Source of the DNA: Bifidobacterium breve | GTDB lineage: Bacteria > Actinomycetota > Acidimicrobiia > Acidimicrobiales > Acidimicrobilacustridaceae | Length of the DNA: 64,000 nucleotides | Assembly: GCA_945878725.1 (NCBI GenBank) | Contig: CAMCTY010000007.1 | Coordinates: 39,035-103,034, forward strand | Direction: 5' to 3' | The notes under the pieces: model-generated | The model's input: the letters and a program-made list of their open reading frames with translations, nothing else | Database searches by the model: none | What the model was told of the DNA's origin: nothing | Shown here: positions 39,449 through 48,630 of the stretch, one piece after another | Layout of the letters: every line of letters begins with the position of its first letter | Numbering within the stretch: position 1 is the stretch's first letter | Translations under genes and position numbers: made by a program

Positions 39449-40972
39449 TCAGTCATTTCGACGGCGAGAACGCAAAATTCCGGCACCAATCGGGACGGCC
39501 ATGATCGCCAGAAGCGCAAGCAGGGCAAACGTGCTCGAGGTTGGGATAGACGGCCCGGTGTACGCAACGGGCACGGCCTTGCGCCAGTCAGAACTTCCTC
39601 CACCGGACGACTTGACTGAACCGGCCTTCGCCGCAGTGCCCGTTCCGTCTGCGACCGCAGCGCCATCGGCTGTGTTCGATCCGGCAGGCCCTGCTCCAGC
39701 GCCGATTGAGGTCACACCAGCAAGAGGATCGACCGGCGGCCCGCCGCCGTCACCGACCGAACCTGAGAAACGCGGATTCGCGCAGTTGCCGGCACTCAAC
39801 TGTTCAGCAGGCTGGCCGGTCAGTCGAGCGATTGAATTCGCAACTTCCTGCGAAAGATTTGGCGGAAGCGGCGAGTAGCCGATTCGGGCCATGTTTGTCT
39901 GGCCATCACAGGCGATGTAGCGCAGCCAGGTTGCCAGAGTTTCAGTGACGCCAGGGTTGGAATAGGCGCCCTTACACGTGGGGCGATCGGCTGATTCCAC
40001 GCACTGAGTCACGATGTAGGAATAGGCCGAGATCGGATAGGCGAGCGGATCCATCGAGTTGTATACGCCGGAGAGTTCTTGGCTGAGGTCTGGACGCAGC
40101 GTTGCGCCTTCAAGTGCCGCGGAAATGTTTTGGGCGTAGGGAAGCACCCATTGTCCGGAGCCGTTTTCGATCCATGCCGAGTTAACTTCGTAGGTCTTGG
40201 CGTAGCCGAATTCGTCGTAGCCGATACTCCATTCGCCCTGCCCGCTACCGACGAACTGGGCGATCTGATCAGAACCCTGGAACGCCTGCGTTTTGGGGGC
40301 AAACTTCGGCGAACTGTCGAGCTGGATGATGCGAACCGTGGTCGGGAAACCGTTCTTTGCCGCCCACGGATTAAAGATGTCAGGGGCCACGACTTGAACG
40401 AAGTCGTAGAAAAGGCCGGTGGTTCCCGACTGCCCACCGCGGTAGACCACGGTGATTGCTTTGTCGGGAAGAACGAGGCCCTTGTTTTCCGCGGAAATCG
40501 CCGGGTCGTTCCAATTCGTGATGTCACCGGTGAAGATTCTGGCGACGGTTCGTCGAGAAAGATGCAGGTAGTCGACTTCGCGGCCTGCGGTGTCGCGAAC
40601 GTTGTACATCACGGAGATTGCGCCCGCGACACTCGGGATGTACTGGTACCCGCGAGAATCGCCCGCAGTCGGAGTCCCCAGGGCAGAGAACTCTGCTTCC
40701 GTGCCGGCAAAGTCGGCCAGCGACTGACCAAACGAGGTGAGACCAGCCGGCGAACCAGTGGGTAGATAGTTGACCTGAAGACCCTGTGTTTGTGCGTCGG
40801 CCACCCACTGCTGCATGGCGAGCGCAACGTACGAGGAGCCCTGACCGTTCACACGCGCCGGTGCTGCGCTGGCCGGCAAGGCCGCAAGAGCGCCAAGACC
40901 GACGACTACGGCGAGGACGGCTGAGACGCGAAGACTGCGGCGGAACGTGAAGCGTGACACTGAGCGAAACAT
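39449..40972 (-). CDS. pstS: Phosphate ABC transporter substrate-binding protein with a cell-wall-sorting-like tail
   Basis: 507 residues. Signal peptide (1-36), PstS domain (about 38-400): VNGQGSSYVALAMQQWV, LTSFGQSLADFAGTEAEFSAL, FTGDITNWNDPAISAENKG, VYRGGQSGTTGLFYDF (phosphate loop with SGTT). A Gly/Ala-rich linker leads to VAYTG (469-473), a hydrophobic helix and RSRRRND at the end, resembling LAxTG sorting signals of class E sortases. Its start overlaps the pstB stop, so it is the fourth gene of pstCABS. It lacks a lipobox, so anchoring must be by the C-terminal helix or by a sortase. Confidence 0.92.
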   Translation of the reverse strand: MFRSVSRFTFRRSLRVSAVLAVVVGLGALAALPASAAPARVNGQGSSYVALAMQQWVADAQTQGLQVNYLPTGSPAGLTSFGQSLADFAGTEAEFSALGTPTAGDSRGYQYIPSVAGAISVMYNVRDTAGREVDYLHLSRRTVARIFTGDITNWNDPAISAENKGLVLPDKAITVVYRGGQSGTTGLFYDFVQVVAPDIFNPWAAKNGFPTTVRIIQLDSSPKFAPKTQAFQGSDQIAQFVGSGQGEWSIGYDEFGYAKTYEVNSAWIENGSGQWVLPYAQNISAALEGATLRPDLSQELSGVYNSMDPLAYPISAYSYIVTQCVESADRPTCKGAYSNPGVTETLATWLRYIACDGQTNMARIGYSPLPPNLSQEVANSIARLTGQPAEQLSAGNCANPRFSGSVGDGGGPPVDPLAGVTSIGAGAGPAGSNTADGAAVADGTGTAAKAGSVKSSGGGSSDWRKAVPVAYTGPSIPTSSTFALLALLAIMAVPIGAGILRSRRRND

Positions 40973-41862
40973 CAGCCGAACCGACCTTGTACGTAATCGA
41001 GTGTGCGGGAATCTTTGGGAGTCGAGAAGATGTAGTCAGTGGCACCGTGCTCAACCACGAAACCGGGTTGATTTTCTTCGGCCAAGAAGAATGCGCAGAA
41101 ATCAGACACACGCTGGGCTTGCTGCATGTTGTGCGTCACGATTACGACGGTCACGACATCGCGAAGTTCATCGATCGTCTCTTCGACTCGACGCGTTGAG
41201 GTTGGATCAAGGGCCGAACACGGCTCATCCATGAGCAGAACGTTCGGATGCACAGCAAGGGAGCGAGCAATACAAAGCCGCTGCTGCTGACCACCCGACA
41301 ACGCGCCGCCGGGGCTGTCGAGGCGATCACGCACCTCTTTCCAGAGACCAGCGCGAATCAGTGACTGTTCGACGAGCAGGTCTTTGTCGTCACACTTGAG
41401 ACGAGCAAGCTTGAGACCGGCAAGCACATTCTCTTGAATGGACATTGCGGGGAACGGGTTCGGCTTCTGGAACACCATGCCGATACGCATTCGAATCTGT
41501 TGCGCACGAGTTCCGGTGGCGTAGATGTCTTCGCCATCGAGTCGGATCTCGCCGTCGAGCGCCGCGCCCGGAATCAGCTCGTGCATGCGATTAAGGAGAC
41601 GAAGGAACGTTGACTTACCGCAACCGGACGGGCCGATAAGCGCCGTGACTTTGCCTTTGGGCATGGTGAGGTTGACACCTTCGAGCACGAGTCGCTCGCC
41701 AAACCAGGCGCAAGCGTCACGTGCTTCAAGTGTCGATGCTCCCACTGGCGGACCACCAATGATCTCAACCTTGGAAGACATCGCGTTTGATACCGAAGCA
41801 GCTTGTTCCGGAGTGTCAATGATGTCGTCTTCGTCAACATCGTTAGTTTGAATGTCGGTCAT
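40972..41862 (-). CDS. pstB: Phosphate ABC transporter ATP-binding protein
   Basis: 296 residues. About 40 extra acidic N-terminal residues precede the ATPase. Walker A GPSGCGKST, FQKPNPFPAMSIQENV (the KPNPFP Q-loop is specific to PstB), signature LSGGQQQRLCIARSL, Walker B VLLMDEPCSALDPTSTRR and H-loop VTHNMQQAQRVSD are intact. Energises phosphate import through PstC-PstA. Overlaps pstA upstream (ATGA) and pstS downstream. Confidence 0.97.
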   Translation of the reverse strand: MTDIQTNDVDEDDIIDTPEQAASVSNAMSSKVEIIGGPPVGASTLEARDACAWFGERLVLEGVNLTMPKGKVTALIGPSGCGKSTFLRLLNRMHELIPGAALDGEIRLDGEDIYATGTRAQQIRMRIGMVFQKPNPFPAMSIQENVLAGLKLARLKCDDKDLLVEQSLIRAGLWKEVRDRLDSPGGALSGGQQQRLCIARSLAVHPNVLLMDEPCSALDPTSTRRVEETIDELRDVVTVVIVTHNMQQAQRVSDFCAFFLAEENQPGFVVEHGATDYIFSTPKDSRTLDYVQGRFG

Positions 41863-43073
41863 GATGCGGAGACCTCCTTAGCCGGCGAGGCAGTCATTCG
41901 TCGTGGCGTGAGCGACGACTTGAGGGAATGGAACGAAAGTCGTGATTTGCGCTTTGTCGACTTCGAACGATCGCGGCCGAAGAAGCGAGCAAGAGCGAAG
42001 AGAACAAGAACGATGAGCAACAACACGAGCGCTCCGGCGAAGCCACGTTCGATCGCCGAGATGTCTGGCTTTCGGATATTCCGATAGACGAACAAAGGCA
42101 ACGACTCTTGCGGTCCGTTGAACGGATTGGCGTTCATGAGGTCATAACCGAAGGCGGTGAACAGCAGCGGAGCTGTTTCACCCACGGCGCGGGCGATGCC
42201 GAGAACGACTGCGGTGGTCATACCGGTTTTCGCAGTTGGGAAAACCACCGACCAGACGGTTCGAGCACGAGACGCTCCGAGCGCAAGGCTCGCTTCACGC
42301 AGGCCATCCGGGACGAGGCGGAGCACAACTTCAACCGTTCGCGTAATGGTCGGAAGCATCGTGATGGCCAACGCAAGACTGGCCATGAAACCGTTATAAC
42401 CAAAGAGCGGATTGCCGCTCTTTGCGAACGGAAGAATCAGCACGGCGAAGATGAAAAGACCGGCAACGATTGATGGCAAACCGCTCATCGCGTCAACGAA
42501 GATACGGACCGGACGACGCCACTTACTACGCGATTCGTTCAGGAACACTGCCGCCGCAAGAGCAAGTGGGAGTGACTCAAGAAGAGCCAAGCCCACTTGC
42601 TCAATTGTTCCAACTATTGCGTGGTATCCGCCGCCCGATGTAGAAGGCATGACCGGCGTAACTCCTGCCTGGTCTTCAACAAGGAAATTCGGTCGCAGCG
42701 CTTTGAGGCCCTCGACGAGGATGTAGCCCACAAGCAGTACGAGCGGAATGAAGACGATGGCCGCCGCGGAGACAACAACGACGGTCATGACGCGATCGGT
42801 TGCCACCAGACGTCCGACGCGATCGGCAGTAACTGCCGTAAAGATCACGAGGAACGTGATGTACGAGCCGAGGACGAAGCCGAAAAGGCTTGCGCCCACC
42901 GAGAATCGATAAAAGATCAGCCAGTTAAGACAAAGAGCGCTGACGAGTGATCCGAGAAGAATCCACACGTCGAAGGTCGTGAACTCACGCGGACGACGCG
43001 GGGTCCGCTTGCGCTGCGTCGGAGGCCGGCGCTGCGCTGCCGCTTCAGCGGCCGGAGTTTCGGTGATGGTCAA
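41859..43073 (-). CDS. pstA: Phosphate ABC transporter permease PstA
   Basis: 404 residues, longer than the usual 280-300 because of an N-terminal part with two extra TM helices (about 35-80) and a basic tail of 40 residues. The core has the BPD-transporter region: YHAIVGTIEQVGLALLESLPLALAAAVFLNE, MSGLPSIVAGLFIFAV, and the EAA-type coupling loop LREASLALGASRARTVWSVVFPTAKTGM with ARAVGETAPLLFTAF. Overlaps pstC by 4 bp and pstB by 4 bp. Confidence 0.95.
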   Translation of the reverse strand: MTITETPAAEAAAQRRPPTQRKRTPRRPREFTTFDVWILLGSLVSALCLNWLIFYRFSVGASLFGFVLGSYITFLVIFTAVTADRVGRLVATDRVMTVVVVSAAAIVFIPLVLLVGYILVEGLKALRPNFLVEDQAGVTPVMPSTSGGGYHAIVGTIEQVGLALLESLPLALAAAVFLNESRSKWRRPVRIFVDAMSGLPSIVAGLFIFAVLILPFAKSGNPLFGYNGFMASLALAITMLPTITRTVEVVLRLVPDGLREASLALGASRARTVWSVVFPTAKTGMTTAVVLGIARAVGETAPLLFTAFGYDLMNANPFNGPQESLPLFVYRNIRKPDISAIERGFAGALVLLLIVLVLFALARFFGRDRSKSTKRKSRLSFHSLKSSLTPRRMTASPAKEVSAS

Positions 43074-44113
43074 ATGTCAACCCCCGCACCCGAACGACTC
43101 TTGGAGACGACAACCGACGCAATCATGTTGGTTCCCAGCGTGATGACGAACAGAACCAGGCCGGCCGCGAGGAGGCCGGATGTGGTGAACGAATCGGCGC
43201 CGGCACGGTTGGCAATGAATCCCGAAACCGTCGCACCGCCGTTTTGAAGAATGTGAATGCTCTCGCCGATCTTTTGCGGAACCTGCGGAAGCAAAAGGGC
43301 GACGGCGATTGTTTCGCCAAGAGCACGGCCCAATCCCAGCATCGATCCACCGATAATGCCGCCCTTGCCGAATGGGAAGACGACCGCACGGATCATGCCC
43401 CAGCGAGTTCCACCAAGAGCGAGTGCAGCTTCCTTCTCCCCTGGTGGAGTTTGGGAAAAGACTTCGCGGACAACCGAGGTGATGATCGGAAGCACCATGA
43501 GCGCAACCACGATGCCGGCGATGAAGATCGATCCGGTGAGGCTGGCATCCGACTCGGTCTTAAAGAGTGGGATGAATCCCAGATTCTGTGAGAGCCATCG
43601 TGAAATCGGCACGATCTTGTCCGACAGATACAAGAAGCCCCAAAGTCCGAACAGAAGACTCGGGACGGCCGCCAAAAGGTCGACGACTCCGACGAGCCAT
43701 TTGCGTCGCTTCGCCGTTGAGTATTCCGTGATGGCGAGCGCACAAAAAACACTGAAGGGAACAGCGATAACAACCGCCACAAGTGCCACCAGCACCGTGC
43801 CGGTCAGGAGGCCGAGAACTCCGATACGAGCGGGCTGAACATCGGTTCGCCATTCGGTGCGGGTGAGGAACCTCAGGATTCCCGTCTCCGAAAGCGCTTC
43901 ACCGCTCTGGATCATGAGGAAAACACCAACGAGAACGAGCAACAGCAGCACGGAAATGCCGGAAGCCATCGTGATCCGATTGAAGTTCTTGTCGGCGGTG
44001 CTCGGATCTTCAGTGATCACGCGCCGCGTTCGTTCCACCCTGACGGGGGGTTGGCTCGGCGGTTCGGTGACCGGGTTCTCGTCTAGGGCGGTGCCAGCCA
44101 CAGCGTTGCGCAC
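43070..44113 (-). CDS. pstC: Phosphate ABC transporter permease PstC
   Basis: About 347 residues. A cytoplasmic N-terminal segment (about 45) is followed by six TM helices. Core motifs: VGVVDLLAAVPSLLFGLWGFLYL, LPIITSVVREVFSQTPPGEKEAALALGGTRWGMIRAVVFP (EAA loop) and GLGRALGETIAVALLL. First gene of pstC-A-B-S. Start uncertain: GTG at 44113 gives a normal-looking N-terminus; the frame stays open to an ATG at 44170. Upstream are two GTTCAC direct repeats (44212-44217 and 44242-44247 on the minus strand) that may be PhoP/RegX3 half-sites. No phoU gene accompanies the operon. Confidence 0.93.
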   Translation of the reverse strand: MRNAVAGTALDENPVTEPPSQPPVRVERTRRVITEDPSTADKNFNRITMASGISVLLLLVLVGVFLMIQSGEALSETGILRFLTRTEWRTDVQPARIGVLGLLTGTVLVALVAVVIAVPFSVFCALAITEYSTAKRRKWLVGVVDLLAAVPSLLFGLWGFLYLSDKIVPISRWLSQNLGFIPLFKTESDASLTGSIFIAGIVVALMVLPIITSVVREVFSQTPPGEKEAALALGGTRWGMIRAVVFPFGKGGIIGGSMLGLGRALGETIAVALLLPQVPQKIGESIHILQNGGATVSGFIANRAGADSFTTSGLLAAGLVLFVITLGTNMIASVVVSKSRSGAGVDI

Positions 44114-44211
44114 TCCGTCAGGTGATGGGAGAGGTGCAGGCGATCTGCACCACGACCGGCGAAGTATCATTCATCCCATGAAACCGGGAACTAACCCCGA
44201 GACAACGGGAA

Positions 44212-44247
44212 GTGAACCTCTTCGACGAAGATAAGCGAAAGGTGAAC
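44212..44247 (-). promoter_or_regulatory. Candidate Pho regulator site upstream of pstC
   Basis: On the minus strand GTTCACC (44241-44247) and GTTCAC (44212-44217) are direct repeats 30 bp apart, facing pstC. Actinobacterial PhoP/RegX3 boxes are built from GTTCACC repeats at about 11-bp spacing, so the 30-bp distance is a poor fit. A GATACT -10-like hexamer lies between them and the gene. Confidence 0.35.
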
Positions 44248-44315
44248 AGAAGATGGCCGGGGATGGGCCGTGGTGACAGCAGGCACTCGATACGGCTCGG
44301 TAGCCTCTGGGTGCC

Positions 44316-45770
44316 ATGTCCTTCCTGCGCCTGCCTCCGCACTACTCGGCCGGCGTCCGGTCGCGGGCCCTCGTCGCAATCGCGGCCATCGCCGTCGGGG
44401 CGCTGTTGGCTGGCGCCTGCGGAACGACAAAGTCCGAGAGCAACGGGACCTTCGGCGGAGAACGCGCCACAACGACAACCCTTGGCGATCCGGGGCCGGG
44501 CCCCATGACCATCGACAGCTCACTTCGCCTCGACCCCGTGGTGGCCAGCGGTTTGGATTCACCCACAGTCGTCGCTAACAGGCCGATGCGGAACCAACTG
44601 TGGATCGGCGAGAAGGCCGGCAGAGTACGCGTGGTCACGGTCGAGACCGACTGGGACCTTGAGGGGGGCCGAGTGAAGCGCACTGGCTACAACCTCGAAA
44701 CCGGCGTCGTCTTGGACATCTCGAATCTCGTCGACACCGAGGGCGAACGCGGTCTGCTCGGTCTGGCGTTCTCGACCGATGCACGGACACTTTTTGTTGA
44801 CTACACTGATAAAAAGGGCGATGTCGTCGTTGCGTCCTACGTCGTAACCGACGCGCCTGTGGTGCCGCCAACGACAACCACGACGGTGAAGCGAAGTACC
44901 TCGACCATTCCGACAACGACGACGACCACGACCACCCTCGACCCATCAGCCTCCACCACCACGATCGATCCGCTCCGTGAGAAGCTCGGAATCACGACAA
45001 TCGACCCGTCGAGTCGCATCGTGCTCCTCACGATCCCTCATGACGACAAGACCAATCACAACGGTGGCCAACTCGCCATTGGTCCCGATGGCTACCTCTA
45101 TATAGGGGTCGGCGATGGAGGTGGATCCGGCGATCCAGAGGGCAATGCCCAGGATTCCGAATCACTGCTGGGCAAGATCCTTCGGATCGACCCCGGGCAG
45201 AGTTCGATCATCGCTCCCTACAACATCCCTCCGACCAATCCAAACGTCGATGGGGACGGATCCCCCGAGGTGTGGATTCTCGGAGTGCGCAATCCCTGGC
45301 GATTCAGTTTCGACCGCAGTAACGGCGATCTCTGGATCGGGGATCCGGGAGAGTCCTCTCTTGAAGAGATTGATCGCCTTCCGAGGTCAACCGGTCCCGG
45401 TCGCGGAGCGAATCTCGGATGGAACTGGTTCGAGGGTTCAAAGAGATTCGAGAAGGACGGAACGCCACCCGACAATCTCGTGGCCCCCATCCATACCTAT
45501 TCCCACAGCGATGGCGCTTGTTCGGTCATCGGCGGGTACGTCTACCGGGGTCCGGCCATCCCCTCGCTCCAAGGCACCTACATCTTCGGTGATTACTGCA
45601 CGGGTGAAGTGAGCGGCTTGCTCTCTCGCCGAGGAGTCCTTCTCGACACGAAAACTCTTGGTGCGAAGGTTGAGCAGAACAGCCTCGTCAGTTTCGGGCA
45701 AGATGACCAAGGCGAACTCTATGTACTTTCGAGTTCGGGCGGCCTCTTTCGATTGGTTTCTGCACGATGA
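44316..45770 (+). CDS. PQQ-type glucose/sorbosone dehydrogenase-like lipoprotein
   Basis: 484 residues, exported six-bladed beta-propeller. Lipoprotein signal with LLAGAC near residue 35. GSDH-family motifs in order: GERGLLGLAFS, THNHNGGQ-type element (KTNHNGGQLAIGPDG), YLYIGVGDGGGSGDPEGNAQ, LLGKILRIDPG, ILGVRNPWRFSFD and HTYSHSDGACSVIGGYVYRG. These resemble soluble aldose-sugar dehydrogenases that use PQQ with Ca. A Thr-rich insert of roughly 45 residues (about 185-230) interrupts one blade. A TAGCCT 9 nt before the ATG may be the -10 box. The PAP2 gene overlaps its stop (ATGA). Substrate unknown. Confidence 0.88.
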   Translation: MSFLRLPPHYSAGVRSRALVAIAAIAVGALLAGACGTTKSESNGTFGGERATTTTLGDPGPGPMTIDSSLRLDPVVASGLDSPTVVANRPMRNQLWIGEKAGRVRVVTVETDWDLEGGRVKRTGYNLETGVVLDISNLVDTEGERGLLGLAFSTDARTLFVDYTDKKGDVVVASYVVTDAPVVPPTTTTTVKRSTSTIPTTTTTTTTLDPSASTTTIDPLREKLGITTIDPSSRIVLLTIPHDDKTNHNGGQLAIGPDGYLYIGVGDGGGSGDPEGNAQDSESLLGKILRIDPGQSSIIAPYNIPPTNPNVDGDGSPEVWILGVRNPWRFSFDRSNGDLWIGDPGESSLEEIDRLPRSTGPGRGANLGWNWFEGSKRFEKDGTPPDNLVAPIHTYSHSDGACSVIGGYVYRGPAIPSLQGTYIFGDYCTGEVSGLLSRRGVLLDTKTLGAKVEQNSLVSFGQDDQGELYVLSSSGGLFRLVSAR

Positions 45771-46627
45771 CCGACGCACACGCGACAACCGGATCTGCAC
45801 CAGCGCCACGTTGGCGCTCCGGACGACGACTCTCGGACGGCTCGCGCCTCTTTTGGTGGAAGGAGATCATCATCGTTCTGGTGGTCAACGGGGTCTATGA
45901 GTCGATCCGAAACTTCACGTCCTCCACCCCTGCCAAGGCCTACGCAAACGCACTCCGCATCATCGACTGGCAGAAGACGCTCGGCATCTGGCACGAATAC
46001 GGGATCCAACAATGGGCCCTGAACTCAACGGCCGCCATCATCGTGGCCAACTACTTCTACGGGTCCGTCTATCTCGGAGCGACCATCGCCGGACTCGTGT
46101 ACCTGTTCCGTGTGCATCCGGATGATTACCCGCTGTGGCGCAACACCCTCGTGATCGGCACGATGCTGGGACTTATCGGTTTCGCGACATTTCCGCTCAT
46201 GCCACCGCGGCTACTCGACACCGTGGCGGACGGCATCGGCAATGGCAACGTCTTCGGATTCGTCGACACCCTCGTGAAGTATCCGACCTTCTGGTCATTC
46301 GACTCCGAAGCCATGAAGACCATTTCCAACCAGTTCGCGGCCATGCCCTCTCTTCATTGTGGATGGGCGTTCTGGGGCTTCGCCGTGTTCTATTCGCGAG
46401 TCCGGTCCAACTGGGCTCGAGCGCTTGCGGCTCTCTATCCAATCGCCACCATCACAGTCGTGGTCGTCACCGCGAATCACTTCTTCCTCGACGCAGTCGG
46501 AGGGCTCGCGATCTTTGTCGCCGGTTACTGGATCGCCCGAGCATTCACACGGTCCGGGCGGGGCGTGCCGAAAGCGACCAGCGATGATGCTGTGACTGAC
46601 GAACTCAACTCTTTGGAAGCGTCATAG
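45767..46627 (+). CDS. PAP2-superfamily membrane phosphatase/phosphotransferase (inositol-type)
   Basis: 286 residues with about six TM helices. The PAP2 active site is seen as FAAMPSLHCGWAFWG (motif 2) and VVTANHFFLDAVGGL (motif 3, catalytic His), the arrangement of the AUR1/inositol-phosphotransferase-like branch (PAP2_3). It would act on a lipid or polyprenyl phosphate at the outer membrane face. ATGA overlap with the lipoprotein gene; its 3' end overlaps the convergent glycosyltransferase by 23 bp. Confidence 0.88.
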   Translation: MTDAHATTGSAPAPRWRSGRRLSDGSRLFWWKEIIIVLVVNGVYESIRNFTSSTPAKAYANALRIIDWQKTLGIWHEYGIQQWALNSTAAIIVANYFYGSVYLGATIAGLVYLFRVHPDDYPLWRNTLVIGTMLGLIGFATFPLMPPRLLDTVADGIGNGNVFGFVDTLVKYPTFWSFDSEAMKTISNQFAAMPSLHCGWAFWGFAVFYSRVRSNWARALAALYPIATITVVVVTANHFFLDAVGGLAIFVAGYWIARAFTRSGRGVPKATSDDAVTDELNSLEAS

Positions 46628-47726
46628 CCAGTCGATAGGCCTCGACGTTGCGGGCCACTACCTCGCTCCAGTCGACAGGCGAAGGCGTAGAACGATTGTG
46701 TTCGGTCATCCGCTCGCGCAGATCTTGATCGGCCACGACCCGCGTGAGTTGCACGACCATGTCGGAATCTGACGTGGCCAACAGCCCCTCGCGCTCGTGA
46801 ACCACAAACTCGCGGATGCCGGTCTGTGCTTTGGCCACGACAGGTAAACCGGCGCAACGGGCTTCGAGTGCAGCGATGCCGAACGATTCGAGATTGGCCG
46901 GAGCGACAAAGACATCTGACGAGGCAAAGATTTCGCGGATTTCAGAACGGGTGCGACGCCCGACGAGTGTGACCGTCTCGGTGAGACCGTTCGAGCGGAG
47001 ATACTTCTCAAGCTGATCGCGCTCCGGGCCATCGCCGACAATCACGACCCGAAGATTCACCGATGACGGAAGTCGATCGACGACTTTGCGGATCATCTTG
47101 AGCAACTGCAGCGGACGCTTCCTCGGTGCAAGTCGCATCACCGACACGAGGGTGACAATCGACGGATCGTGAGGTACCGGTTCGACTCGCCACGAGTCGT
47201 TCTCGATCCCGTTGGGAAGCACAATGACTGGCCGATCTGGACCGGCGATCCGGCGCAGCGGTTCAGCGGCGACGTCACTGACGGCGGAGAAGACCACCGG
47301 CCACTTGGTCCAGCCACCAAGGCGGTCGAGGGCCGCAAACATCGGGGTGGCGTAGCTCCACATGCAGTGAACCGTGATGACCGTTGGTACTCCGGCCTTT
47401 TGTGCCGCCCGCGCCGCGATGTACGCCAGCGGACTGACGATTCCACCATGGAAGTGGGCAACGTCGACTCTCTCGCTTTCGAGAAGATCGGCTACCGCAC
47501 GGAAGGCCTTTCGGGTGAAGGGGATGTCGAATGGCAAAAGGGGAACGTCAATGCGATGAACGCGCACGCCATCAACAACCGTCGGACCGGGCGTGGGGGT
47601 TAACACCACAACCTCGTGACCCGCGGCCTGAAGTTGGCGTGCCAGATCGTGGACCTGCATCTCGATCCCGCCGAGGCGAGGAACATAGCAATCCGATACC
47701 AGCGCAATCCGCAACGGCCGATCCAC
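46605..47726 (-). CDS. GT4-family glycosyltransferase
   Basis: 373 residues, GT-B fold. LRIALVSDCYVPRLGGIEMQVHDLARQL opens the acceptor domain; VDVAHFHGGIVSPLAY follows; donor-site elements are VLPNGIENDSW, VSVMRLAPRKRPLQLLKMI, VIVGDGPERDQLEKY, and an EX7E-type ANLESFGIAALEARCAG. Similar to mannosyltransferases such as PimB-like and MshA-like enzymes, and a PAP2 and a PIG-L gene flank it, so a glycolipid or mycothiol-like role is possible but not shown. GTG start with GGAGG 7 nt upstream. Confidence 0.9.
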   Translation of the reverse strand: MDRPLRIALVSDCYVPRLGGIEMQVHDLARQLQAAGHEVVVLTPTPGPTVVDGVRVHRIDVPLLPFDIPFTRKAFRAVADLLESERVDVAHFHGGIVSPLAYIAARAAQKAGVPTVITVHCMWSYATPMFAALDRLGGWTKWPVVFSAVSDVAAEPLRRIAGPDRPVIVLPNGIENDSWRVEPVPHDPSIVTLVSVMRLAPRKRPLQLLKMIRKVVDRLPSSVNLRVVIVGDGPERDQLEKYLRSNGLTETVTLVGRRTRSEIREIFASSDVFVAPANLESFGIAALEARCAGLPVVAKAQTGIREFVVHEREGLLATSDSDMVVQLTRVVADQDLRERMTEHNRSTPSPVDWSEVVARNVEAYRLAMTLPKS

Positions 47727-47787
47727 AACTCACCTCCCGGCTGCGGCAAACATACGAGACCAACGGTACTCCCCCGCTCCTCCCTGT

Positions 47788-47793
47788 AAGAAT
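47788..47793 (+). promoter_or_regulatory. Possible -10 element for the PIG-L gene (leaderless type)
   Basis: AAGAAT ends 6 nt before the GTG at 47800; weaker match than the TAnnnT examples. Confidence 0.3.
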
Positions 47794-47799
47794 GAGCCG

Positions 47800-48630
47800 G
47801 TGACTGAGGCAACGCTCGTGGTTTTTCATGCGCATCCCGATGATGAGGCCCTCCTTAGCTCCGGGACCATCGCCATCGCAACGGCCGCCGGGCATCGAGT
47901 GGTTCTCGTCCTCGCAACGAAGGGTGACGCCGGAACCGTCGGTGACTCCGTTCTCGGCGCCGACGAGGATCTCGGCAGCCGCCGCGCCCGTGAAGCAAAA
48001 ACCTCGGCTGATGCGCTCGGTGTCGCCGCTCTCGAGTTCCTCCCCTACAACGATTCTGGTCTCGCCCCTCCAGCGGATGGATCGTGGCCCATCGGTTCGT
48101 TCTGTGCCGCTGAGATTGACGAAGCCGCGGAACATCTTGTTGAGATCCTCCGGCGGGAGAACGCCATCCTTTTGATCGCTGATGATCGCAACGGCGGCTA
48201 TGGCCATCCCGATCATGTCCAGGTTCATTCCGTTGCGTACGCCGCGGCTCTCGCAACTGGCGTGCCGCTGCTGCAGGCCACGATTGATCGGGAGTTTCTC
48301 TCTGGAGGAATCGAACTTGCGCGCAGTCTCGGATTCGAGGTGCCCGAGGGCTTCGTTCCGCCGGACGTTTCGTCTTGGTACACACCGCACGACGAGATCA
48401 CGCACGTTGCTGACGTAGGTTCGCAACTGGCAGCGAAGCGCGCTTCGATGGCTGCGCACGCTACCCAGGCCACGGGCGCTCCAGACACCGTCCGCACGCT
48501 GTCGGTCTTTCTCGGTCTCCCCGACGACATCTTCGCCGTCGCCTTCTCGACCGAATGGTTTGTTCTTGCGGCAGCGACTGGTTCAGCGCTGCCATCCTCA
48601 CTCGACTCGCTGTTCACCCCGCCCGCGTGA
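47800..48630 (+). CDS. PIG-L/LmbE-family N-acetylglucosamine deacetylase
   Basis: 276 residues. Zinc-site motifs AHPDDE (11-16: His12, Asp15) and YGHPDHVQVH (His136, His139) are intact. The family includes MshB and Mca of mycothiol metabolism and PIG-L deacetylases; KGDAGTVGD and AREAKTSADALG are typical of the group. GTG start. Its stop overlaps the next gene's GTG (GTGA), so they form an operon. Exact substrate cannot be chosen from sequence. Confidence 0.92.
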   Translation: MTEATLVVFHAHPDDEALLSSGTIAIATAAGHRVVLVLATKGDAGTVGDSVLGADEDLGSRRAREAKTSADALGVAALEFLPYNDSGLAPPADGSWPIGSFCAAEIDEAAEHLVEILRRENAILLIADDRNGGYGHPDHVQVHSVAYAAALATGVPLLQATIDREFLSGGIELARSLGFEVPEGFVPPDVSSWYTPHDEITHVADVGSQLAAKRASMAAHATQATGAPDTVRTLSVFLGLPDDIFAVAFSTEWFVLAAATGSALPSSLDSLFTPPA

